Origin: Cellulophaga sp. BC115SP
Lineage (GTDB): Bacteria > Bacteroidota > Bacteroidia > Cytophagales > Spirosomataceae
Direction: 5' to 3'
NCBI RefSeq assembly: GCF_009905545.1
Contig: NZ_JAAALB010000006.1
Span: 186,001-250,000, forward strand
Length of the DNA stretch: 64,000 nucleotides
Shown: positions 35,520 through 43,210 of the stretch, piece by piece
How positions within the stretch are numbered: position 1 is the stretch's first letter
Layout of the letters: each line of letters opens with the position of its first letter
The notes under the pieces: model-generated
Database searches by the model: none
The model's input: the letters and a program-made list of their open reading frames with translations, nothing else
Told to the model about the DNA's origin: nothing
Made by a program: the position numbers and the translations under genes

Positions 35520-36356
35520 CTATTCCTCCATAATCTGAAAAGTAATCGGTAAAGTAAACCGAACCGAGACAGGTCTTCCCGACTGTTTTCCTGGAATCCA
35601 GTTAGGCATTTTCGACACCACTCTTAGTGCTTCTTCGTCGCATCCAAACCCAATTCCTTTAGCTACAGATAGTTGAGAGATGCTTCCGTCGCCTGAAATT
35701 ATAAAGGAAACATATACTTTTCCACTAATACCCGCACGCTGGGCTTGAAAAGGGAATTTCAGATTTTTGCTCAAAAAATCACTTAAAGCTCTCATTCCAC
35801 CTTTGTACGCAGGCATTTGTTCAACGACTATAAACTCTTTCTCCTCAGTTTTTTCGACGTGTACTGGCGCTTCTATGGCAGGCTTAGTATTGACAAGGTC
35901 AGGGTCGACTGGAGGCATTTCGATTTCGGCTCCGTCCACATTTTCAGTACCAATCGTAGCCTTACTTTCGGCTAGCTCCTCTTGTGTTGGAGGCAATTCG
36001 ATTTCTCTCTCATCGGTGACAATTTCAGGTGCCAGATACTTAATTTGTTTGACAGGTTCAACAGGTGTTTCAGGTTTGGGGGGCTCTGGTAACTCTATTT
36101 TCTTTTCCTCCGCAGGTGGTAGTTTTACATCCTGTAAGGTGATTTCTACCTCACGTTTATCCCGTGAGTTCTGTGATGCCCAAATAAAAGGAGTCGATAA
36201 TGCCAGCCCAAATGCCCCTACTCCAATCAAAGTAGCCCTTTTGATAATCTGTTTGTACTCTTGTCTTAGAAAATAAGCGCCATAGAGCTTATTACGACCT
36301 TCGAAGATAATATCATCTAAGGTCTCGTGTTGTTGATTTGATGAGTTACTGTTCAT
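35520..36356 (-). CDS. tonB: Energy transducer TonB (cytoplasmic N-tail, periplasmic C-domain)
   Basis: A 278-residue TonB-like protein with the Bacteroidota N-terminus (LDDIIFEGRNKLYGAYFLRQEYKQ), one membrane helix, a Pro/Glu-rich linker (LPEPPKPETPVEPVKQIK) and the C-terminal domain FPFQAQRAGISGKVYVSFIISGDGSISQLSVAKGIGFGCDEEALRVVSKMPNWIPGKQSGRPVSVRFTLPITF. It couples the proton gradient to outer-membrane receptors. The ATG at 36354-36356 was chosen over one 63 bases earlier because homologues begin at this position. A BlaI-like operator is 28 bases upstream. Confidence 0.9.
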   Translation of the reverse strand: MNSNSSNQQHETLDDIIFEGRNKLYGAYFLRQEYKQIIKRATLIGVGAFGLALSTPFIWASQNSRDKREVEITLQDVKLPPAEEKKIELPEPPKPETPVEPVKQIKYLAPEIVTDEREIELPPTQEELAESKATIGTENVDGAEIEMPPVDPDLVNTKPAIEAPVHVEKTEEKEFIVVEQMPAYKGGMRALSDFLSKNLKFPFQAQRAGISGKVYVSFIISGDGSISQLSVAKGIGFGCDEEALRVVSKMPNWIPGKQSGRPVSVRFTLPITFQIMEE

Positions 36357-36383
36357 GATATTGAGAAGTTTAAAAGAATTTAA

Positions 36384-36399
36384 AACTAAATTTTTAGTT
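36384..36399 (-). promoter_or_regulatory. BlaI-like operator upstream of tonB
   Basis: AACTAAATTTTTAGTT has perfect arms AACTAAA/TTTAGTT around TT. On the minus strand the palindrome is directly followed by TTTTAAATTC, which can serve as the -7 region. The same arrangement is seen at 39472-39487 before blaI. Confidence 0.6.
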
Positions 36400-36664
36400 A
36401 TTATATTGAAAAAAATCACCTCATGAGAGGTTGGGGTAATGGCGAATTATGAATGATTGAATTGTGAATGTAGAATTAGGGTTGTATGAAGGATTTTCTT
36501 TTGTTCAAAAGAATGCTTATCATTAGCATTTTTTGATGTAGTGGCAACTCTTGCAGTTGCCACTACATCAATTTTATCTTAAAGACAATATGTAGAATTA
36601 GTACTTTCCCAACTATTACAGATTTCTGATTTTATGAATATGAAAATTCCTTTATTCGAAATGC

Positions 36665-36750
36665 CTAGTTCAAGACTTTGTACTGGACTCATTTTCTTAA
36701 CAGTTTGAAAACTGAAGCAATAGCTAGTCCGAGATAAAGTCTCGAACTAG
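36665..36750. repeat. REPIN-like element, copy A
   Basis: It begins CTAGTTCAAGAC...ACTGGACT and ends AGTCCGAGATAAAGTCTCGAACTAG (25 bases) with a CAGTTTGAAAACTG hairpin between, so the two ends are mirror hairpins. It is 86 bp, the same size as the copy at 39710-39795. Confidence 0.75.
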
Positions 36751-36783
36751 TTATTGACAGCTTATACACTTTCACAACAGTAG

Positions 36784-36799
36784 AACTAATTATTTAGTT
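36784..36799 (-). promoter_or_regulatory. Second operator-like palindrome, upstream of tonB
   Basis: AACTAATTATTTAGTT has arms AACTAAT/TTTAGTT with one mismatch. On the minus strand it is followed by CTACTGTTG, a near-match to TAnnTTTG. It looks like a duplicated copy of the proximal tonB promoter region. Confidence 0.45.
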
Positions 36800-36952
36800 A
36801 TAATTTAGTAAAAAAATACCTCAAAAGAGGTAAAGTTGTACTCAGGTTGCATTAGGCAATAAGCTGTAAGTTAAGTTTATCGTATAATTGATTGCTTAAT
36901 GCATACAGCCTATGACCTAAAGCTTATATTGGTGTAAAACAACTTACTATGT

Positions 36953-38284
36953 TTATGCTTTTTTGAATGAAATAGGTACGATAAAAGTACATCTTACTAA
37001 TTTGCCCTGATGCGTACCTGGAATCCATTTTGGCGCAGACTTCAATACCCTTATAGCTTCATTATCAAGGGATTCTCCAGCAGATTTCACTACTTTAAAA
37101 CCTTCAGTTGAGCCGTCTTTATTTACCACAAATTGGATATATGTTTTTCCCTCCATATTTGCTTTTTGGGCTTCTTCTGGATATTTCAAATTGGCACGCA
37201 AGTAGTCCACAAAAGCAGGCATTCCGCCATTAAACTCTGGCTGATGGTCAACGCCATTCATAATAGAATCGGCTTCCATTTGTAGTTCTTCAGCCAAAGC
37301 TGGACTGATAATCGTCGCACTTGAAATACTGATTCCTGACTCGGCCAATACTTGTCTACCAGATTTACTTGGTACAACAGCCTGCCCTCCTTTTTCTACA
37401 ATAGCTCTCCATTTTACATTGAGACGTTGTTCCATTTCTGAACCTCTCAAATTAGATGATGCCAAAATCAGCATAGCTCCCAACAAAGGTAATACCAACA
37501 GATATTTCCACTGAACATCATTTTCAGAACGATCTTTCATCAACATTTGGATACGTTGCTTGAGCATAGAATCATTAAAAAAGTTGTTGGTTAAAGGGAC
37601 AGTCTGTACGCCAAATTGCTCGTGAAATAACAACATCGCATATTCCTCCTTAGATTCCTCCCATTGACTTGTGATTTCATCAGCAATAAACTCGTGGATA
37701 TAGCGAACTGCTTTTTTGTATAAATAAATAACGGGGTTGAACCAATTAAATATCGCTAACAGCTCAAACAACATAATATCTGCCGAATGCAATTGACGAA
37801 TATGAACCTGCTCGTGTCGCATAATCACATCTCGCATGGGCATATCCTTGCTTACAAATAAGAAGTTGAAAAAGGAAAATGCACTTTTATTAACGTTCTT
37901 CTTTTGAGATTTTCCACGAAGTAAATTTCCCAAATAAGCCATTTGAAGTCCCATTCGACCAATACCAATAAGAACGCCTGTTATATATACGACGGCAATC
38001 ATATCTCCCCAAGCCCAGCCTTGTTGCACAAAAGTCTCAGTTGGAGTATAATACATTTGTGGATCGTAGATATACTTCATGGTATGATATACACTATCAC
38101 TCACCAATTGCTCACGTACCCAAGTAAACTGTAACATCGGGATAAAAAACGCCAAAGCAGAGGTTGCCAACAAATACGCTCTGTTGAGATCAAAGAAAGT
38201 CTCTTTACGCAAGACAATATGATAAAATCCATAAAATAGAATCAGATACAGATTCACTTGGAGTAAATAGTGCAGCCAGTTCAT
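36953..38284 (-). CDS. BlaR1-like M56 membrane metallopeptidase fused to a TonB C-domain
   Basis: The 443-residue protein has three or four membrane helices in its first 110 residues, the M56 zinc motif HEQVH at residues 157-161 with the later IHEFIADE ligand, and a C-terminal TonB domain (YPEEAQKANMEGKTYIQFVVNKDGSTEGFKVVKSAGESLDNEAIRVLKSAPKWIPG). BlaR1 proteins sense signals and trigger cleavage of BlaI; the beta-lactam-binding domain of classical BlaR1 is missing and the TonB domain takes its place. It lies 12 bases downstream of the ExbD gene. Confidence 0.88.
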   Translation of the reverse strand: MNWLHYLLQVNLYLILFYGFYHIVLRKETFFDLNRAYLLATSALAFFIPMLQFTWVREQLVSDSVYHTMKYIYDPQMYYTPTETFVQQGWAWGDMIAVVYITGVLIGIGRMGLQMAYLGNLLRGKSQKKNVNKSAFSFFNFLFVSKDMPMRDVIMRHEQVHIRQLHSADIMLFELLAIFNWFNPVIYLYKKAVRYIHEFIADEITSQWEESKEEYAMLLFHEQFGVQTVPLTNNFFNDSMLKQRIQMLMKDRSENDVQWKYLLVLPLLGAMLILASSNLRGSEMEQRLNVKWRAIVEKGGQAVVPSKSGRQVLAESGISISSATIISPALAEELQMEADSIMNGVDHQPEFNGGMPAFVDYLRANLKYPEEAQKANMEGKTYIQFVVNKDGSTEGFKVVKSAGESLDNEAIRVLKSAPKWIPGTHQGKLVRCTFIVPISFKKA

Positions 38285-38296
38285 ACGCAGTTAATG

Positions 38297-38812
38297 TTAA
38301 ATTGATGGTCGAGATTGAAGCGATAATAAATTCTGTTCGTTGGTTGTCAATGTATTAACGATGGCATACTGTTTATTATTGGTAATAGCCAGTTCGTCTA
38401 ACAAATCTACCATGTTTCGGTAATGAGCTTGGTCGGTTGCCTTAATCACCACCGTGAAGTTTCTTCCAATTTTAGTTTTGTAATTAAATAATACTTGACG
38501 GATTCCTTTGTACGAAAAATCAGTTGATTTAAGCGCAATGTTGGGGTCAGTCGGGATACCCTGATAATAATACACCTTATTTTCTTTGTCCAAAATCACG
38601 GTTAACGTTTCGCTTTCCCGAATATCAGAAGCATTATCTGTGGTTTTATCAGGCATACTCAACTGCATTGTAACGGGTTTTAATAAGGTAGTAGTCAACA
38701 TAAAAAACGTAATCAACAAAAAACCTAGGTCAACCATCGGTGTCATATCGACACGGGTAGATTGTCGGGAGCGACGCGAGCCCCCTTTGTCGGATGTAGA
38801 AATTTCGGCCAT
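38297..38812 (-). CDS. exbD: ExbD/TolR-family biopolymer transport protein
   Basis: A 171-residue protein with one N-terminal membrane helix: VDMTPMVDLGFLLITFFMLTTTLLKPVTMQLSMPDK, containing the conserved Asp in MTPMVDLGFLL that carries protons in ExbD/TolR motors. The rest is a periplasmic domain. It lies between the blaI-like gene (83 bases) and the M56/TonB gene (12 bases), so all three are likely one operon. No ExbB partner is present in the window. Confidence 0.92.
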   Translation of the reverse strand: MAEISTSDKGGSRRSRQSTRVDMTPMVDLGFLLITFFMLTTTLLKPVTMQLSMPDKTTDNASDIRESETLTVILDKENKVYYYQGIPTDPNIALKSTDFSYKGIRQVLFNYKTKIGRNFTVVIKATDQAHYRNMVDLLDELAITNNKQYAIVNTLTTNEQNLLSLQSRPSI

Positions 38813-38894
38813 AGCTAGTGTTTGGTTATCAGGTTTCGACTATTATGCTTGTGGCCTAAGTGTCGAAACCTTAGTGTTGTGATAATCTCAACTT

Positions 38895-39269
38895 CTATTT
38901 TTTCATGCTATTGATCAAATTCAAAATCTCGTCGGCTTCTTTTACGTCTATTTTTCCTTTTTTAGAGAAGAAAGAAAATAAACTTGAAAAGGAGTTTTCG
39001 AAATAGCCTTCAACCAATTTTTCGGTTGCAAAAGTGCTATATTGCTCTTTGCTCACGACAGGAAAATACTCATGTGATTTGCCATAGGCCTTATGGCTCA
39101 CAAAGCCTTTTTCCTGAAGAATTCTAACAATCGTTGAAACGGTGTTGTAAGCAGGCTTAGGCTCTGGCAGATAGTCTAGAATATCTTTCACAAAGCCTTT
39201 TTCGATTTGCCAAAGCACCTGCATAATCTGCTCTTCGGCTCGAGTTAACTCTTTGTCTATTTCTTGCAT
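38895..39269 (-). CDS. blaI: BlaI/MecI/CopY-type winged-helix repressor
   Basis: The 124-residue repressor carries the winged helix ELTRAEEQIMQVLWQIEKGFVKDILDYLPEPKPAYNTVSTIVRILQEKGFVSHKAYGKSHEYFPVVSKEQY, in the form found in BlaI with the conserved PAYNTVST recognition region, followed by a helical dimer region. The ATG at 39267-39269 gives the usual N-terminus. It heads an exbD-M56/TonB operon. A perfect 16-bp palindrome about 200 bases upstream is its likely operator. Beta-lactam resistance is not implied: no beta-lactamase gene is adjacent. Confidence 0.9.
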   Translation of the reverse strand: MQEIDKELTRAEEQIMQVLWQIEKGFVKDILDYLPEPKPAYNTVSTIVRILQEKGFVSHKAYGKSHEYFPVVSKEQYSTFATEKLVEGYFENSFSSLFSFFSKKGKIDVKEADEILNLINSMKK

Positions 39270-39471
39270 AATTGTAGTGTATAAGTTGGCATGCAAAATT
39301 CAAAATAACATTTTGGAATTAAGGAAATCGAAACTAATCAATTTATCCTTAGCTAAAACCACCAAAGGCTCATCGCTAATACCCGACAGCCAAAAGATAT
39401 TTTCTTTTGCTTTATTACTTATATTAGATACCTGTTGTTTGAGTACTCTTGATTTAATGATTTGAAGTTAA

Positions 39472-39487
39472 AACTAAAATTTTAGTT
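39472..39487 (-). promoter_or_regulatory. Perfect 16-bp BlaI-like operator upstream of blaI
   Basis: AACTAAAATTTTAGTT is a perfect palindrome. On the minus strand it is preceded by TTG and followed by TTTTAACTTC, so it sits between possible -33 and -7 elements. The layout matches the tonB promoter at 36384-36399. Confidence 0.65.
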
Positions 39488-39709
39488 AAACAACTATTTG
39501 ATTAGTTTTTTTTTCAAAAAAAAGAAAAAATAGGAAATTAGTGATGTGATGGTTGTTGTTTGCAGGTAATTCTTAGAACGACTCAGATAGAAATAAAAGG
39601 AAGTTATTAGTTAACAGTATATCAGTTATTAGAATAGACTTATCATCAGAAGAGTGTAATCAATTTGTACTGTAGCGCTATTCTGTTTCTTATCCTTTAA
39701 AAAATTGTA

Positions 39710-39795
39710 TAGTCCGATACTTAGTATCGGACTATCGTTTGTTCCAGTTTCTAAACTGTTTAAAAAAATTAGTCCAAGACTAAGTCTTGAACTAG
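39710..39795. repeat. REPIN-like element, copy B
   Basis: It starts TAGTCCGATACTTAGTATCGGACT, has a CAGTTTCTAAACTG-like centre, and ends AGTCCAAGACTAAGTCTTGAACT then AGT. Read backwards it matches the copy at 36665-36750 and the hairpins of the MITEs and direct repeats. Confidence 0.75.
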
Positions 39796-39814
39796 TAATT
39801 TATTGTATTAATCC

Positions 39815-41590
39815 TTAATAATCATAATCCAAACCTAAGGCATTTCGCAAATCGTTGAGGGCTGGGTTTTTATTAGCTAGAAACTTAAACTTCTCGGCTT
39901 GAGTATAAATCATAGGTTTCTCTTCTTCTTTCAAAATCGAAACCTCAATGTGAATCGTACTATTTTGCATAGCTTTACGCAAATGGGTAAGTACTTCTGT
40001 ACGTAATGCTGTGGTCAATAGTTCTACCTGAATTTCATTATCAACAGCCAAATGAATCGTAGTTCCTTCTAGCGTAAAATCACGATTGAGGATTACAAAC
40101 TCACTAAAACGCTCACGAGATTCGAGCCATTTCACAAACGAATCCCATTGTACTTTAAGTTGTTCTTTGGTAAAAGCCTTATTTTGGACTACTTGTGTCT
40201 CTTCCAATACTGGCATTGGCGCTGAAGGTGCCTTGGCTGTTGATACAGCCGATTTTCCCAGATTAGCTGTACTTTTCAGTCCTCCAAGATTGACTTTAGG
40301 AATACTTCCTACAGGTAGAGTGTTGGTTGGATCAGGTTCTGCTGGAGTACCACTCGATTGAGCAGGAACAGCGTTTGTAACCTGAGACGTAGATACAGGC
40401 GAACTGATAGGCTGCTGCGCTACAGCAGGACTATCGGTACTAGGCTTTCCCGCAGCCCCACCCTCCACAGCAGGGAGTGCACTCAAATTGAGCACATGCG
40501 GAATATGCGCCAATTTAAGTAAAGTGATTTCTACGTGTAATTTTTGATTTTTGGCTGATTTATAATTCAAATCACATTGAGAACCAATACTCAATCCTGA
40601 TGCCAAAAACGAAAAATTAGCTTTAGCCGACTGCTCTAAATATTTTTGTTGAACACTCTCTGACACCTGTAATAATTTTACTGTTACGGGGTCTTTACAA
40701 ACTAAGAGATTTCGGAAATGTTCTAATAGTCCTACGACAAACTGATGCCCATCGAATCCTTTCTTTAAGATTTCGTCAAAAAGTAGATACGCCTCAGCTA
40801 CCTTCGACTCCATGAGAGCGTCAGTCATTTTGAAATAATAGTCATAATCCAAAATGTGTAAGTTTTCTAGTACTTCGGCATAATGTAAAGTATTGTCTTT
40901 AGAAAACGTCACATTGAGGTCAAACATCGAAAGAGCATCACGCAAACCACCATCGGCTTTTTGCGAAATCAATTCGAGTGCGCTCCACTCAGCAATGATT
41001 CCTTCTTTAGCAGCAATATTGGCCAAATGTTGCGTCATATCTCCGATTTGAATACGATTGAAGTCAAAAATTTGACATCTCGACAAAATCGTAGGGAGAA
41101 TTTTATGCTTTTCGGTAGTTGCTAATATAAAAATGGCATACGCAGGAGGCTCTTCCAGCGTCTTCAAAAAGGCATTAAAAGCACTTGTTGAGAGCATGTG
41201 AACCTCATCGATAATATAAATTTTATATCGTCCAGACTGAGGTGGATAGCGCACTTGGTCGATTAGATTACGAATATCGTCGACGGAGTTATTTGAAGCC
41301 GCATCTAGCTCGTGAATATTGAAAGATGCGTTATTTTGAAAGCTTTTACACGATTCACACTCGCCACAAGCCTCCGCATCATGCGTAAGGTTTTGACAGT
41401 TAATGGTTTTTGCAAGAATCCTCGCACAGGTAGTTTTACCAACACCACGAGGGCCACAAAACAAAAAAGCCTGAGCCAAGTGATTGGTTCGGATAGCATT
41501 TTTGAGAGTAGTTGTAATATGAGATTGACCCACTACGGAATCAAACAAAGCAGGGCGATATTTCCGAGCCGAGACTACGAAGTTTTCCAT
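39815..41590 (-). CDS. dnaX: DNA polymerase III gamma/tau subunit
   Basis: The clamp-loader ATPase. Walker A GPRGVGKT is at residues 46-53, the zinc cysteines at 65, 75, 78 and 81, DEVHMLS the Walker B box, and FNAFLKTLEEPPAYAIFILATTEKHKILPTILSRCQIFDF follows. The C-terminal third has a Pro/Ser/Thr-rich linker (residues about 380-450) and a tau-like end. At 591 residues the length is typical of Bacteroidota. The start ATG is the only good candidate. Confidence 0.96.
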   Translation of the reverse strand: MENFVVSARKYRPALFDSVVGQSHITTTLKNAIRTNHLAQAFLFCGPRGVGKTTCARILAKTINCQNLTHDAEACGECESCKSFQNNASFNIHELDAASNNSVDDIRNLIDQVRYPPQSGRYKIYIIDEVHMLSTSAFNAFLKTLEEPPAYAIFILATTEKHKILPTILSRCQIFDFNRIQIGDMTQHLANIAAKEGIIAEWSALELISQKADGGLRDALSMFDLNVTFSKDNTLHYAEVLENLHILDYDYYFKMTDALMESKVAEAYLLFDEILKKGFDGHQFVVGLLEHFRNLLVCKDPVTVKLLQVSESVQQKYLEQSAKANFSFLASGLSIGSQCDLNYKSAKNQKLHVEITLLKLAHIPHVLNLSALPAVEGGAAGKPSTDSPAVAQQPISSPVSTSQVTNAVPAQSSGTPAEPDPTNTLPVGSIPKVNLGGLKSTANLGKSAVSTAKAPSAPMPVLEETQVVQNKAFTKEQLKVQWDSFVKWLESRERFSEFVILNRDFTLEGTTIHLAVDNEIQVELLTTALRTEVLTHLRKAMQNSTIHIEVSILKEEEKPMIYTQAEKFKFLANKNPALNDLRNALGLDYDY

Positions 41591-41804
41591 AGATGCAAGT
41601 TAGGAATTGTAAGACGATTTGACAAACGAGGGAATCAAAAAGGGATACACATCTTTTGGAAGAAGTATCGTAAAGTTGAGGGTTATATCTATGCAAAAGG
41701 ACTACTTAGCCAGTCTTATTTATTACTAGTAATACCGCATTTAAGGCACTATAAAATCCCCATAAGCATATTTAGTCTATAGTATTTAATTTTATAATTA
41801 CTTG

Positions 41805-41812
41805 TATATTTG
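41805..41812 (+). promoter_or_regulatory. TAnnTTTG -7 element before the RDD gene
   Basis: TATATTTG is a perfect match to the Bacteroidota -7 element, 67 bases before the ATG at 41879. A TTG-type -33 element is not clear. Confidence 0.5.
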
Positions 41813-41878
41813 CATTTTATGTTTCTTGTAAAAACAAATAATTAAATCAAACCCTTATCTACAATTCACAATTCTATT

Positions 41879-43081
41879 ATGAAAATCAACTTTATTAAAT
41901 TCATTTTTTATCTAAAAAATATAGATGTTATTTATCGCGGAATTGGAGCTACAGTGTCATTAGGAGTTCTTTCTCTTTTTATCATTCCTGATATTATCTT
42001 CAATTTATCAAATGATAGTAGCGAATCCGTTAAAATGACGATTCCTCAACTTCTCAAAACACCTAAAGAATCGCTTCCTCGTTATATTAAAATAACAGAT
42101 GCCATAACACCTTCTAATTCGGTAGTCGAGGTCCAAAAAAAAAATAGTTCTTTAGAAATCTTCTATCCAGTTTACCCATCAAAAGATATTAGTGTTTCAG
42201 AAGAAGATATAGAAGAATCCATTGCAGAAGGTGATACTGTTCAAAATAGTTTTCTTGTAGATTCTACAGGAAACATTATCTCCACCAAGAAACGCGACAA
42301 TTTAGTAGCAAAACTCGTGATTAACGATAAGAAGCCTAGTAATGACTATGAAAAAGAGCTTTCTTCAAGCAAATTTTCAATAGAAGGTAGATTCACCGAT
42401 GCTTCTATTCCTGATGATGTACTGAATATCTTCAAACGAGAAAATATTAAAATATCATCTGATGTCATTGTTTTAGAAAGAGGAGAAAGTAGTATGAGTT
42501 TGTCGATGGCAATTAAGGAAGGTACATTTTGTTTGGTTATTGCTATTTTATCGATAATATCATTTTTCTCTCATAATACGATTCTGAAGTTTTTTGGTTT
42601 GCCTACGCAATCTCAATATGAAGAAAACACGAATAGTTCATCTCTCAATTACGGAAATACTGATTTATTTGGAACGTCATTTGTGGAAATTCCATACGCA
42701 AGTTTAAAAAAACGTGTGGGAGCATTTTTTATAGATTCAGCGCTTTTAACAATCATTCAGATTATTATTATTGAAAGCTTTTCTGGTAAAAATAGTATAT
42801 TTTCATTAGTTGGACTTGCGGTTTCTCTTATTTTCTTTGTGCTCAACGACTTTATTTTTGATAAACGAGGTTTAGGGAAAAAACTCTTGAAATTAAAACT
42901 TGTCAATCAAGATGGAACAATGGTAGATAACAACAAGCAACTCATTATCAGGGGTCTAGTCAAAGGTGTTTGTTACATGATGCCATTAGTTTTTATTGTA
43001 GTATTTGTTAATAAGACAAGACAAGCTTTACATGATATGGCAGCTAAAACCTTTGTCGCTGAAGATAATCAAATAAGCTAA
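41879..43081 (+). CDS. RDD-family membrane protein
   Basis: The 400-residue protein has two N-terminal membrane segments flanking a poorly conserved extracytoplasmic region (residues about 45-205), and a C-terminal RDD domain: SLKKRVGAFFIDSALLTIIQIIIIESF, DKRGLGKKLLKLKLVNQDGTMVDNNKQLIIRGLVKGVCYMMPLVF, RQALHDMAAKTFV, with the Arg-Asp and Asp residues that name the family. RDD proteins are transporters or sodium/proton antiporters in some bacteria; function here is unknown. A long-stem terminator follows. Confidence 0.83.
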   Translation: MKINFIKFIFYLKNIDVIYRGIGATVSLGVLSLFIIPDIIFNLSNDSSESVKMTIPQLLKTPKESLPRYIKITDAITPSNSVVEVQKKNSSLEIFYPVYPSKDISVSEEDIEESIAEGDTVQNSFLVDSTGNIISTKKRDNLVAKLVINDKKPSNDYEKELSSSKFSIEGRFTDASIPDDVLNIFKRENIKISSDVIVLERGESSMSLSMAIKEGTFCLVIAILSIISFFSHNTILKFFGLPTQSQYEENTNSSSLNYGNTDLFGTSFVEIPYASLKKRVGAFFIDSALLTIIQIIIIESFSGKNSIFSLVGLAVSLIFFVLNDFIFDKRGLGKKLLKLKLVNQDGTMVDNNKQLIIRGLVKGVCYMMPLVFIVVFVNKTRQALHDMAAKTFVAEDNQIS

Positions 43082-43111
43082 TCAGCGGGCATACAAGAAA
43101 CTTATGAAAAT

Positions 43112-43174
43112 AAAAATACCTCCGAAAACAATACAGTATCTTATCGATTATATTATTTTCAAGGAGGTATTTTT
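43112..43174. terminator. Long-stem terminator between convergent RDD and proA genes
   Basis: AAAAATACCTCC (43112-43123) pairs exactly with GGAGGTATTTTT (43163-43174), and GAAAA/TTTTC extend the pairing inward. A and T tails make it bidirectional. Confidence 0.75.
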
Positions 43175-43210
43175 ACCAAAACTATATTCAAAATTAATCG
43201 ATCTTCATAG

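Larger units (their letters stand above)
36420..36952. other. Palindrome-rich region between tonB and the M56/TonB gene
   Basis: Contains a hairpin with 15-bp arms GATGTAGTGGCAACT/AGTTGCCACTACATC (36535-36569), an 86-bp REPIN-like element (36665-36750) and a second operator-like palindrome AACTAATTATTTAGTT (36784-36799). The segment 36784-36832 (palindrome, A/T tract, then CCTC...GAGG) repeats the layout of 36384-36427. No gene is present. Confidence 0.7.
39270..39814. other. Intergenic region between dnaX and blaI
   Basis: Holds the blaI operator-like palindrome (39472-39487) and an 86-bp REPIN-like element (39710-39795). Otherwise AT-rich and gene-free. Confidence 0.6.

Noticed and set aside
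36953-38284. Beta-lactam sensor BlaR1
   Set aside because: The protein has M56 and TonB domains but no penicillin-binding sensor domain and no beta-lactamase gene, so resistance is not supported.
41312-41782. Plus-strand 156-codon frame antisense to the 5' end of dnaX
   Set aside because: Shadow of dnaX; composition and motifs fit dnaX on the other strand.
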